A stretch of 64,000 bases of DNA. Source: Rhodocyclaceae bacterium (GTDB lineage: Bacteria > Pseudomonadota > Gammaproteobacteria > Burkholderiales > Rhodocyclaceae). The translations under genes and the position numbers were made by a program. Position 1 is the stretch's first letter. Each line of letters opens with the position of its first letter. Below are positions 45,071-52,783 of the stretch, piece by piece. The stretch spans positions 262,511-326,510 of the forward strand of contig JAKLLG010000002.1 of the NCBI GenBank assembly GCA_023150275.1, in the 5' to 3' direction. The notes under the pieces are model-generated. The model did no database searches and was not told the DNA's origin. It saw only the letters and a program-made list of their open reading frames with translations.

Positions 45071-46719
45071 AGCGGAAAGCGTTGATTCTGGCGGCACTTG
45101 TTGCCGGACCGGCTGCGGCACAGGTGGTGAGTCCCGGTGCGTTGCAGCAGTTGCGTATCGATGAAGAAGAGCGGCGGCGGCAGATCGAGCGCATCGAGCA
45201 GCAGCGAGCTGTCGATCCGAAGATCGATGCGCCCGCGCTGCGTCCTGCCGCGAAAGAGGATCCGAACGCCGTTCGCTTCTTCGTGCGCGAGATTCGCTTT
45301 ACCCGGTCGGATATCTTCAGCAATGCGGAGCTGCGCGCCTTCGCCGCCCCTTATGAAGGAAAGGAACAGACGCTGGCAGCGCTGCAGCGGCTGGCAGCCA
45401 CGATCAACGAGATCTATCGCAAGCGTGGCGTCGTTACGGCGCAGGCGCTGGTGCCGCCGCAGAACGTTTCCACCGGCGTCGTCGAAATCCGCCTTGTCGA
45501 AGGGCGGCTGGGCAGTGTCCTGCTCAAGGGGAACGCGTCGACTGCAGATAGCTACATCAAGGATCGTATCGGTTTGAATCCGGGTGATCTCGTCGATCTT
45601 CCAGCGCTGGAGGACGGTATCCTGCGTTTCAACCGCAGCAACGACGTGCAACTCGATGCGCAGCTCGCACCCGGTTCCGAGTTTGCAACGACCGATCTTC
45701 GCCTTGGCGTAAGCGAGCCACCAAGGCACCTGCTGCGCACTTTCGTCGACAACGGCGGCAGCCGCAGCACGGGAGAGGGTCGGGCAGGGGCGACCTATTT
45801 CAATCGCAGCGTGCTTGGTTTCCGCGACGAGTTTTCGCTGTCCACGACGCAGTCCGGCGGGCAGCAGAGCTATTCGGTCAGCTATGCGGTGCCCTTCAAC
45901 CGCCTCGGTGGGCGGGCCACGCTTGCCTATTACCTTGACGAAACTGAGATCCGCCACGGACCGTTCAAATCCCTCGACATCACCGGCGAGTCGCGCAGTA
46001 CCGTTCTTTCGCTGCGCCAGCCGGTCTACATCAGCCGTCTCAGCCAGATCGATGTAATCGCCGGCGGCAAGACGCGGCGCAACGACAACTGGATCAGCGA
46101 TGTCTTCATCGGCCGCACCGAAACGGCAGACGGCAACCTCGGGGTCGAGGCGCAGCACGCCGACGCTTCCGGTTACTGGGCGGGCAGCTACAACCTCACC
46201 AGCGGTCACGCCACTGCAGGCAGCTTGCGCGAAAGCTACTGGTACGGTCGCGGCTGGTTGCGTCGACAACAGAACATTGCCGATCAATGGTCGGCGCTTG
46301 GCAGCTTCGGCTTCCAGAATACCGGCCGCAAGCTGCTGCCATCGAGCGAGCAGTTCATCATCGGTGGCGAGGGCAGCGTGCGTGGCTATCCGGTCGGCAC
46401 CTATTCGGGCGATATCGGTTATACGCTCTCGGCGGAACTGCACCACCCGATCGGCGCGACGACGCTGGGCGATGGCGAAACGCAGTGGCAGGCAAGCGGC
46501 TTCTTCTTCGTCGACCACGGCTATGTTCGCCCCTACCGCCCGCCGAATACCACGTTGCGCAGCTACGAGCGCATTGCCAGTGCCGGCTGGGGCATGAACT
46601 CGGTCATCGGCAAGCACGTAACGGCTAAGTTCGTCGTTTCCTACATGTTCAACAACATTCCGGACGAGACGCCCAGCCGGTTCGCAGCACAGCTGCAGAT
46701 CGTCGCCAACGTCTTCTGA
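45067..46719 (+). CDS. Two-partner-secretion outer-membrane transporter (TpsB; ShlB/FhaC/HecB family)
   Basis: Omp85-superfamily barrel that exports the upstream giant adhesin across the outer membrane. It has 550 residues, the usual ~550-590. The signal peptide MKRKALILAALVAGPAAAQ is followed by a charged N-terminal helix (about 27-47) that would plug the pore. Two POTRA domains follow (~70-145 and ~147-225; FFVREIRFTRSDIFSNAEL, GVVTAQALVPPQNVSTGVVE), then a 16-strand barrel. The diagnostic VRGY of loop L6 is in EGSVRGYPVG near residue 440. It ends VANVF, a BAM signal with terminal Phe. The ATG overlaps the adhesin stop (ATGA). Confidence 0.95.
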   Translation: MKRKALILAALVAGPAAAQVVSPGALQQLRIDEEERRRQIERIEQQRAVDPKIDAPALRPAAKEDPNAVRFFVREIRFTRSDIFSNAELRAFAAPYEGKEQTLAALQRLAATINEIYRKRGVVTAQALVPPQNVSTGVVEIRLVEGRLGSVLLKGNASTADSYIKDRIGLNPGDLVDLPALEDGILRFNRSNDVQLDAQLAPGSEFATTDLRLGVSEPPRHLLRTFVDNGGSRSTGEGRAGATYFNRSVLGFRDEFSLSTTQSGGQQSYSVSYAVPFNRLGGRATLAYYLDETEIRHGPFKSLDITGESRSTVLSLRQPVYISRLSQIDVIAGGKTRRNDNWISDVFIGRTETADGNLGVEAQHADASGYWAGSYNLTSGHATAGSLRESYWYGRGWLRRQQNIADQWSALGSFGFQNTGRKLLPSSEQFIIGGEGSVRGYPVGTYSGDIGYTLSAELHHPIGATTLGDGETQWQASGFFFVDHGYVRPYRPPNTTLRSYERIASAGWGMNSVIGKHVTAKFVVSYMFNNIPDETPSRFAAQLQIVANVF

Positions 46720-46734
46720 GCGGTGCCGCAAATG

Positions 46735-46770
46735 AAAACCCCCGATGGCTTGCCGGCCATCGGGGGTTTT
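46735..46770. terminator. Bidirectional terminator between tpsB and nrdJ
   Basis: Perfect 15-base-pair stem AAAACCCCCGATGGC (46735-46749) / GCCATCGGGGGTTTT (46756-46770) with loop TTGCCG. A T-rich end is present on both strands. It ends the adhesin-tpsB operon on the plus strand and nrdJ, whose stop is at 46793, on the minus strand. Confidence 0.93.
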
Positions 46771-46792
46771 GTTTGAGCGGTGCTGCGTTCGC

Positions 46793-49690
46793 TTAGCCGC
46801 AGGTACCCACCGCCCCGCAGGCGGTGCAGAAATCGCAGCCGTCCTTGCGGATCACGGTGTGGTTGCCGCATTCCGCGCACAGCTTGCCGACGGTCGGGCG
46901 GACGCTGTTCGAGAGATCTTCCGGCGCCTGCAGGATGCCCATCTGCTGCACCGGGAAACCGTTCTCGTCAAGCAAACCGAGCATCGCGTAGCGGTGGATG
47001 ATGAGGTGGGCGAGGTAGGCCACCGTCGATGGGTAGTTCGCTTGCTTGCGGGTGCCCGGCACGAAGGCCATGAAGTCGCCGAGCGGCTCCGGGTAGTCGA
47101 GCAGCTTCCTGAGCTTCATGCCGATCCACGCTGGATCGACGACGCGCATGTCGAGCGAGAGCAGCTTGGTCAGGCCGTCGAGGGCGCGCGGGTAGTTGCC
47201 AGAGAGCCACACGGAGTAGGGTCGGGTAACGCCATCCGGCAGCGTGATTTCCTTGAGGCCGAGCACGAAGTCCTCGCCGGTGGCCGGGTTGAAGATGTCC
47301 ACCGTCCAGGAGAGCGTGCCGTCGGTGCCGGTCTTTGGCTCCTTCAGGCTGAACAGGGCGTCGAGCACCGGCGTCGGGCCTTCCTGCTTGAATCCGCCGA
47401 TCTGCTCGACGCGGAACTGCAGCAGTTGCGCAACTGCAGCGACGACGCCCGGCATCTGCTTGTGCTCGCCATGCGGCGGGAAGTTCATCACGAAGCCTTC
47501 GCCATCCGGCGTCTTGGCCAGCGATTCGAGCTTCAGTTCGAGCCAGGCACGGTCGTTGGCGCGCATGTCCATGGAGAGCGTCTTGGCGACGGCGCCGAGG
47601 CCGCGCGGCTGCGCCGGGCCGTTGACCCACACCTCGAACGGCCAGTTCTTGCCTTCCTGCTCGACATGGCCGACGAACAGGGCGAACTTCCCTTGCGGGT
47701 GGTCGATCATGTAGGTCCACGCCATGTTGCCTTCCGGCAGGTTCGGGCGGCCGGGCCAGCGCAGGCTGGAGAGCACCGGCGCCGGCAGGTTCTGGATCTT
47801 CAGGCGGCGGTTGGCATCGCCGGTGACGAAATCCTGCGGCGCCTTCGCATCCTGCTGCGCCTGTTCGGCCTTGGTCGGCTCGACGGAGAGCACGGAACCG
47901 AGCACGCTGTTCGGGCGGTAGGTGGCAAGACCCTTGAGACCGGCCTTCCACGCTTCCATGTAGAGATCCTGAAAATCCTCGTACGGGTAGTCGGCCGGCA
48001 CGTTCACCGTTTTCGAGATCGAGGTGTCGATGCACGGCGCGACAGCGGCGACCATCTCGGCGTGCGCCTGCGCGGAAATCTCCAGTGCGGTAACGAAGTA
48101 GTCGGGCAGCTTCTCGATGTCGCCGCCGAGGTGCTTGTACAGACGCCATGCGTAGTCCTCGACCGAGTACTCCTTGAGCGTGCCGTCCTGCATGCGCTTC
48201 TTGCGGTTGTAGGTCCACGAGAAGGGCGGCTCGATGCCGTTCGAGGCGTTGTCGGCGAAGGCCAGCGAGATGGTGCCGGTCGGCGCGATCGACAGCAGGT
48301 GCGAGTTGCGCAGGCCGTGCTTGCGGATCTCGTTCTTGACGTCGGTCGGCAGGCGCGAGGCGAAGTTGCCGCCGGAGAGGTAGAGCTCGGCATTGAACAG
48401 CGGGAAGGCGCCGCGCTCCTTGGCCAGATCGACCGAGGCGAGGTAGGCGGTGTCGCGCATGTGCTCGGAAATGCGGGTGGCCATGGCGCGCGCTTCGGGG
48501 CGGTCGTAGCGCAGGCGCAGCATGCACAGTGCGTCGCCGAGGCCGGTGTAGCCGAGGCCGACGCGGCGCTTGTTGGCGGCTTCTTCCTTCTGCCGCTCGA
48601 GCGGCCAGGCGGTGACGTCGAGCACGTTGTCGAGCATGCGGATCGAGACCTTGACCACTTCGGCGAAGGCATCGAAATCGAAGCTTGCCTGATCGGTGAA
48701 CGCGTGGTTCACGAACAGCGTCAGGTTGATCGAACCCAGGCAGCAGCAGCCATACGGCGGCAGCGGCTGCTCGGCGCAGGGGTTGGTGGCCTCAATCAGT
48801 TCGCAGTAGTTGAGGTTGTTGTCCTTGTTCATGCGGTCGAGGAAGAGGATTCCCGGCTCGGCATGATCGTAGGTGGACTTCATCACCTGATCCCACAGGT
48901 CGCGCGCCGGCAGCTTGCGGTAGACCCACATGCCGTCCTCGCGCTGGTAGGCGCCGGCGGACTTCATGTCCACGTTCGGCTCGGCGCGATGCACCAGCTC
49001 GACTTCGCTATCGCTATCGACGGCCTGCATGAAGGTGTCGGTGACGCCGATCGAGATGTTGAAGTTGGTCAGGTCACCGTGATCCTTGGCGTGGATGAAG
49101 TCCTCGATGTCCGGGTGGTCGCAGCGCAGCACGCCCATCTGCGCGCCGCGGCGGGCGCCGGCGGATTCGACGGTTTCGCAGGAGCGGTCGAAGACGCGCA
49201 TGTAGGAGACCGGGCCGGAGGCGCGCGAGTGCGTGCCCTTGACCAAGGCGCCCACCGGGCGGATCGACGAGAAGTCGTAGCCGACGCCGCCACCGCGACG
49301 CATCGTTTCGGCAGCCTGGGCCAGCGCGGTGTAAATGCCGGGCTTGCCGTCGACGGTTTCGACGATGGAATCGCCGACCGGCTGCACGAAGCAGTTGATC
49401 AGGGTTGCCGCGAGGTCGGTGCCGGCGGCGGAGTTGATGCGGCCGGCCGGAACGAAGCCGTTTTCCTGTGCCCACAGGAATTTGGCTTCCCAGTGCGGGC
49501 GGTTCTTCTCTTCCTCGTTGGCGGCGAGTGCCAGCGCAACGCGACGGCGTACGTCATGGACGCTGGTTTCCTTGCCCTTGGCGTACTTTTCGACGAGAAC
49601 TTCAACGGAGATTTCCTGTTCCGGCAGCGGACCGACTTCCGGTGCATCGGGAACGTTCGACAAAGACAGCTGTTTGGCGACGGTGCTCAT
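46793..49690 (-). CDS. nrdJ: Adenosylcobalamin-dependent (class II) ribonucleoside-diphosphate reductase
   Basis: Reduces ribonucleotides to deoxyribonucleotides with coenzyme B12, with or without oxygen. I start at [15 protein letters not shown] (965 residues), preceded by AGGATGAGACC; the frame is open for 50 more codons upstream but those lie in the promoter. Active-site sequence [18 protein letters not shown] is near residues 303-320. Earlier motifs [20 protein letters not shown] and [13 protein letters not shown], and later IAPTGTISL, are family hallmarks. The C-terminal tail has six Cys (938, 941, 952, 955, 958, 964), a likely zinc or redox-shuttle element of long NrdJ proteins. It is monocistronic. 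No cobalamin riboswitch was recognised upstream. Confidence 0.95.
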   Translation of the reverse strand: MSTVAKQLSLSNVPDAPEVGPLPEQEISVEVLVEKYAKGKETSVHDVRRRVALALAANEEEKNRPHWEAKFLWAQENGFVPAGRINSAAGTDLAATLINCFVQPVGDSIVETVDGKPGIYTALAQAAETMRRGGGVGYDFSSIRPVGALVKGTHSRASGPVSYMRVFDRSCETVESAGARRGAQMGVLRCDHPDIEDFIHAKDHGDLTNFNISIGVTDTFMQAVDSDSEVELVHRAEPNVDMKSAGAYQREDGMWVYRKLPARDLWDQVMKSTYDHAEPGILFLDRMNKDNNLNYCELIEATNPCAEQPLPPYGCCCLGSINLTLFVNHAFTDQASFDFDAFAEVVKVSIRMLDNVLDVTAWPLERQKEEAANKRRVGLGYTGLGDALCMLRLRYDRPEARAMATRISEHMRDTAYLASVDLAKERGAFPLFNAELYLSGGNFASRLPTDVKNEIRKHGLRNSHLLSIAPTGTISLAFADNASNGIEPPFSWTYNRKKRMQDGTLKEYSVEDYAWRLYKHLGGDIEKLPDYFVTALEISAQAHAEMVAAVAPCIDTSISKTVNVPADYPYEDFQDLYMEAWKAGLKGLATYRPNSVLGSVLSVEPTKAEQAQQDAKAPQDFVTGDANRRLKIQNLPAPVLSSLRWPGRPNLPEGNMAWTYMIDHPQGKFALFVGHVEQEGKNWPFEVWVNGPAQPRGLGAVAKTLSMDMRANDRAWLELKLESLAKTPDGEGFVMNFPPHGEHKQMPGVVAAVAQLLQFRVEQIGGFKQEGPTPVLDALFSLKEPKTGTDGTLSWTVDIFNPATGEDFVLGLKEITLPDGVTRPYSVWLSGNYPRALDGLTKLLSLDMRVVDPAWIGMKLRKLLDYPEPLGDFMAFVPGTRKQANYPSTVAYLAHLIIHRYAMLGLLDENGFPVQQMGILQAPEDLSNSVRPTVGKLCAECGNHTVIRKDGCDFCTACGAVGTCG

Positions 49691-49726
49691 GGTCTCATCC
49701 TGTATTTTATTGGTGTATGCAAAAGG

Positions 49727-49782
49727 TAATAACTTGTTGTGTGCTGCAGAGCGGATGGACTGAAAGCTACTATATCTAGTAG
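49727..49782 (-). promoter_or_regulatory. Two NrdR-like boxes upstream of nrdJ
   Basis: CTACTATATCTAGTAG (49767-49782) is an inverted repeat resembling the NrdR consensus ACACWATATATWGTGT. A weaker match TAATAACTTGTTGTGT (49727-49742) lies 40 bases away centre to centre, about four helical turns, on the nrdJ side. NrdR normally represses ribonucleotide reductase genes through paired boxes about three turns apart. The second site is weak, so this is tentative. Confidence 0.45.
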
Positions 49783-49841
49783 GTGAAGGCAAGAACTTGA
49801 CTAAATGTAGTTGTTCGGCAAATTGCCGCAGCAAAAACAAA

Positions 49842-49862
49842 AACCCCCTGAAACAGGGGGTT
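49842..49862 (-). terminator. Terminator of the pta-ackA operon
   Basis: Read on the minus strand: AACCCCCTG, loop TTT, CAGGGGGTT, then TTTGTTTTTG. It is a nine-base-pair stem with a good T tract, 116 bases after the ackA stop and before the nrdJ promoter region. The stretch between the ackA stop and this stem shows no gene. Confidence 0.88.
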
Positions 49863-49978
49863 GCGTGATTTCGGAGGTGAATCGAACGGCATCTGTTGTG
49901 CGCTGCACAAGCCGAGTGCCTGTTCCGCTGCGTGCGACCTGCTTCCTGAAAATGGCCAGCGAGGGGCGTGCGAATGGA

Positions 49979-51163
49979 TCAGGACGTGAGGGGAACGAGG
50001 TCGCGCGTGTGCTCGGCAATCATCCATTCCTCGTCGGTCGGGATGACCAGCACCTCGGTCGTGCTGCCGGCGGCGCCGATGTGTATGGCGTTAGCGTCAT
50101 TTGCTACGGCGTCGACTTCGATGCCCAGCCACTGCAGTTTCGCGCAGACCCGCTCGCGAACGGCTGCGGCCTTTTCGCCGATGCCGCCAGTGAATACCAG
50201 TGCATCGATGCCACCGATGCAGGCGGCAAGCGCGCCGATCTCACGCACGATGCGATAGCAGAAAAGGTCGATGGCTTCGGCCGCTTCCGGGCGTTCGCTC
50301 GCCAGCAGCGTGCGCATGTCGTGGCTGATGCCGGAAACGCCGAGCAGGCCCGATTCCTTGTAGAGCAGCTTCTCAAGCGCCTTCGCGTCCATCTGCTTTG
50401 CCTGCAGCAGATAGAGGATCACGCCGGGATCGAGCGCGCCGGTACGCGTGCCCATCATCAGGCCGTCGATTGCGGTGAAGCCCATCGACGAGGTCTGGCT
50501 CTTGCGGCCGTGCAGCGCGCACATGCTGGCACCGTTGCCGAGGTGCGCGACGATGATGCGTCCCTCCGCCTTCTGCGTATGCTGCGGCAGCACGCGGGCG
50601 ATGTATTCGTAGGAAAGGCCGTGAAACCCGTAGCGTCTGACGCCTTCAGCGGTGAGCGCGCGCGGGATCGCGAACAGTTGCGCAATCGCCGGCTGGGTGC
50701 GGTGGAAGGCGGTGTCGAAGCAGGCGATCTGCGGCACTTCGGGCAGGCGCGCGGCGAGCACCTTGATGCCGTTCAGGTTGTGCGGTTGATGCAGCGGCGC
50801 CAGCACGATGAATTGCTCCAGCTCGCGGATCGCTTCGGCGTCGAGCGCCACCGGGGCCGAATAGCGTTCGCCGCCGTGCACGACGCGATGGCCGACGGCA
50901 ACCAGCTTGCGGTCGTCGGCGCGATGGGCGACCAACCAGTTCAGCAGCGCATCGAGCGCTTCGGCATGCTTGATGCCCGCGGGCAGCGCATCTTCGGCGA
51001 TGCGCGCACCGCCGGCATCCTTTGCGATCAGTTTCGCGTCGGCGCCGATGCCGTCGATCTGGCCGCTCAGATAGGGCTTGCGTGCGAGCTCGCCGTCGAC
51101 GGCATAGACCGCGAACTTGATCGATGACGAACCGGCGTTGATGGTGAGGATGGCTTGTTTCAT
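49979..51163 (-). CDS. ackA: Acetate kinase
   Basis: Interconverts acetyl-phosphate + ADP and acetate + ATP. It has 394 residues, normal for the family (~400). The N-terminus is MKQAILTINAGSSSIKFAVY. GHRVVHGGE, GFHGLSYEYIAR, AHLGNGASMCALHGRKSQTS and FTGGIGEKAAAVRE are the conserved sugar-kinase-fold and substrate motifs. The start ATG overlaps the stop of the upstream pta gene by four bases (ATGA), so the two are coupled. With Pta it forms a substrate-level ATP route useful when respiration is limited. Butyrate or propionate as substrate cannot be excluded. Confidence 0.95.
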   Translation of the reverse strand: MKQAILTINAGSSSIKFAVYAVDGELARKPYLSGQIDGIGADAKLIAKDAGGARIAEDALPAGIKHAEALDALLNWLVAHRADDRKLVAVGHRVVHGGERYSAPVALDAEAIRELEQFIVLAPLHQPHNLNGIKVLAARLPEVPQIACFDTAFHRTQPAIAQLFAIPRALTAEGVRRYGFHGLSYEYIARVLPQHTQKAEGRIIVAHLGNGASMCALHGRKSQTSSMGFTAIDGLMMGTRTGALDPGVILYLLQAKQMDAKALEKLLYKESGLLGVSGISHDMRTLLASERPEAAEAIDLFCYRIVREIGALAACIGGIDALVFTGGIGEKAAAVRERVCAKLQWLGIEVDAVANDANAIHIGAAGSTTEVLVIPTDEEWMIAEHTRDLVPLTS

Positions 51164-52578
51164 GCGGCTTCCGCCTTGCGTTGTGCGTGTGCGATCAATG
51201 CGGCAATGGCGCAGGAGGCGACGCGGGTTTCCGCGGTATCCGCACGGCTGGTCAGCACGATCGGCACGCGCGCACCGAGTACGACGCCGGCAGTGAGTGC
51301 ATTGGCGAGGTACTCCAGCTGCTTGGCGATCATGTTCCCCGATTCGAGGTCCGGCACCATCAGGATTTCCGCATGTCCGGCGACGGCGGATTTGATGCCC
51401 TTGGTCTTCGCCGCGCCGATCGAGACGGCGTTGTCGAAGGCGAGCGGTCCGTCGAGCACGCCGCCCCTGATCTGCCCGCGATCGGCCATCTTGCACAGCG
51501 CGGCGGCATCGAGCGTCGACTGGATCTTGGGATTCACGGTCTCCACGGCGGAGAGAATCGCGACCTTCGGCTCCTCGTAGCCGAGCACGTGCGCGAGATC
51601 GATCGCGTTCTGCACGATATCGACCTTCTCTTCCAGCGTCGGTGCGATGTTGATCGCCGCGTCGGTGATCAGCAGGGGTTTCGGATACGTGGGTACGTCC
51701 ATCACGAACACATGCGACAGGCGGCGCCCGGTCCGCAGACCCGTGGCGCGCGACACGACTTCGGCCATCAGTTCGTCGGTATGCAGGCTGCCCTTCATCA
51801 GCGCGTCGGCGTCGCCATTGCGCACCAGCGTCACCGCCATCGCCGCGGCCTCGTGGCTGTGCTTCACATTGACGATGCGATAGGGGCGAATGTCGAAGCC
51901 GTTTTCCTCGGCGAGCGAGCGGATCTTGCTTTCCGGGCCGATCAGGATCGGCTCGATAAGCCCGGCTTCGGCAGCGAGTAGCGGACCCTTCAGCGATTCG
52001 ACATCGCACGGGTGGGCAACGGCCATGTCGATCGGCGGCAGGCCGTGTACCCGGGTGATCAGTTGCTGATAGCGCCCGTGCTTGTTGGAGATCAGCACTT
52101 CCGGCAGCACCACGCGCTTGCGCTTGATCTTTTCCAGCGGCGCCAGCGCCTCGACGGTGCCCTGGATGACCGGCACGCCTTCCTGGTTCATGCAGCTGCA
52201 ATCGAAGAGTACGTGGTGGTTGTGATCGAATTTCTGGCGTACGGTGACGGTGATCGTGATCGTGTCTCCGATTGTCACCGGACGCACGAAGCGCAGCGAT
52301 TGATCGACGAGGATCGTGCCCGGGCCCGGATACTGTGTGCCGAGTACTGTCGAGATCAGCGAGGCAGACCACATGCCATGCGCGATGACTTCGCGGAAGA
52401 TGCCGCTGTGCGCGAACTCCTGGTCGACGATGGCGGGATTGATGTCACCGGTCATCACCGCAAAGAGCTGGATGTCTTCCGGGCGGAGGGTGCGCACGAG
52501 ACTAGCGCTGTCGCCCACCTTGATTTCGCCGTAGATGCGGTTTTCGAGCCATTGCTCGCTGGGCGCAAGGTCGTTCAT
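51160..52578 (-). CDS. MaoC-like domain / phosphate acetyltransferase fusion
   Basis: A 472-residue two-domain protein. Residues ~12-150 are a hot-dog MaoC (R-specific enoyl-CoA hydratase) domain (FAVMTGDINPAIVD; IAHGMWSASLISTVLGTQYPGPG). Residues ~165-472 are a phosphotransacetylase/phosphotransbutyrylase domain (LKGPLLAAEAGLIEPILIGP; DALMKGSLHTDELM; ITDAAINIAPTLEEKVDIVQ; SVAGHAEILMVPDLESGN). In MaoC hydratases the catalytic pair is Asp-x4-His; here Asp45 is kept but the His position is Ile50, so the hydratase site is probably inactive. The start is at MNDLAPSEQWL because a sigma70 promoter lies just upstream. It is co-transcribed with ackA. Confidence 0.92.
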   Translation of the reverse strand: MNDLAPSEQWLENRIYGEIKVGDSASLVRTLRPEDIQLFAVMTGDINPAIVDQEFAHSGIFREVIAHGMWSASLISTVLGTQYPGPGTILVDQSLRFVRPVTIGDTITITVTVRQKFDHNHHVLFDCSCMNQEGVPVIQGTVEALAPLEKIKRKRVVLPEVLISNKHGRYQQLITRVHGLPPIDMAVAHPCDVESLKGPLLAAEAGLIEPILIGPESKIRSLAEENGFDIRPYRIVNVKHSHEAAAMAVTLVRNGDADALMKGSLHTDELMAEVVSRATGLRTGRRLSHVFVMDVPTYPKPLLITDAAINIAPTLEEKVDIVQNAIDLAHVLGYEEPKVAILSAVETVNPKIQSTLDAAALCKMADRGQIRGGVLDGPLAFDNAVSIGAAKTKGIKSAVAGHAEILMVPDLESGNMIAKQLEYLANALTAGVVLGARVPIVLTSRADTAETRVASCAIAALIAHAQRKAEAA

Positions 52579-52606
52579 TCCAGACTCCGTTCTGAAGGTT
52601 CTTTTG

Positions 52607-52635
52607 AGTATAAGTTGCTGCGCTGCCGCATTCAA
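52607..52635 (-). promoter_or_regulatory. Sigma70 promoter of pta-ackA
   Basis: On the minus strand: TTGAAT (52635-52630), exactly 17 bases, then TATACT (52612-52607). Four or five of six bases match the consensus in each element with ideal spacing. Transcription would start near 52600, giving a leader of about 22 bases before the ATG. Confidence 0.75.
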
Positions 52636-52687
52636 CATGCCGCAACATTCAGAGCATAAACTGCCTCTGTTACAGACATGATGCTGC

Positions 52688-52703
52688 AAATGCACATGCA
52701 TTT
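52688..52703. promoter_or_regulatory. Palindrome AAATGCA-CA-TGCATTT between pta and hoxF
   Basis: Seven-base perfect arms with a two-base spacer, four bases upstream of the FNR-like box of hoxF. It may be an extra operator for either divergent operon. No known regulator was assigned. Confidence 0.4.
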
Positions 52704-52706
52704 TGC

Positions 52707-52747
52707 TTGATCTGCATCAGGGCGGTGACAGATTGCCGCGCTAGGCT
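52707..52747 (+). promoter_or_regulatory. FNR/ANR-like box and -10 of the hox operon
   Basis: TTGAT-CTGC-ATCAG (52707-52720) matches FNR at nine of ten bases. TAGGCT (52742-52747) lies 21 bases further on. With a start near 52754 the box centres close to -41.5, the class II FNR position. The hoxF ATG follows at 52784 behind GAGGGAGAACC. Confidence 0.6.
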
Positions 52748-52783
52748 GTTCCTGGAAAGAACGCTTGGGTATGAGGGAGAACC

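Noticed and set aside
46745-49729. Plus-strand open frame of nearly 1,000 codons opposite nrdJ
   Set aside because: The nrdJ frame shows all class II reductase motifs; the opposite frame is His/Arg/Ala/Val-rich with no recognisable domain, a typical high-GC shadow.
49691-49978. Cobalamin riboswitch expected before a B12-dependent reductase
   Set aside because: I could not find a B12-box-like sequence or the long conserved core; an Rfam scan would settle it.
49861-49980. Possible tRNA or tmRNA fragment on the minus strand (GTTCGATTC like a T loop)
   Set aside because: No pairing five-base stem flanks the loop, and no acceptor or anticodon arm can be built.
49979-52372. A single long gene covering ackA and upstream sequence
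   Set aside because: The extra upstream codons are an Arg-rich shadow of the pta gene; the ackA start at MKQAILTINAG overlaps the pta stop as a normal ATGA junction.
52721-52735. Sigma54 -24/-12 element before hoxF (GG...TTGC)
   Set aside because: The GG and GC are nine bases apart rather than the required ten, and an FNR/-10 arrangement fits the same region better.
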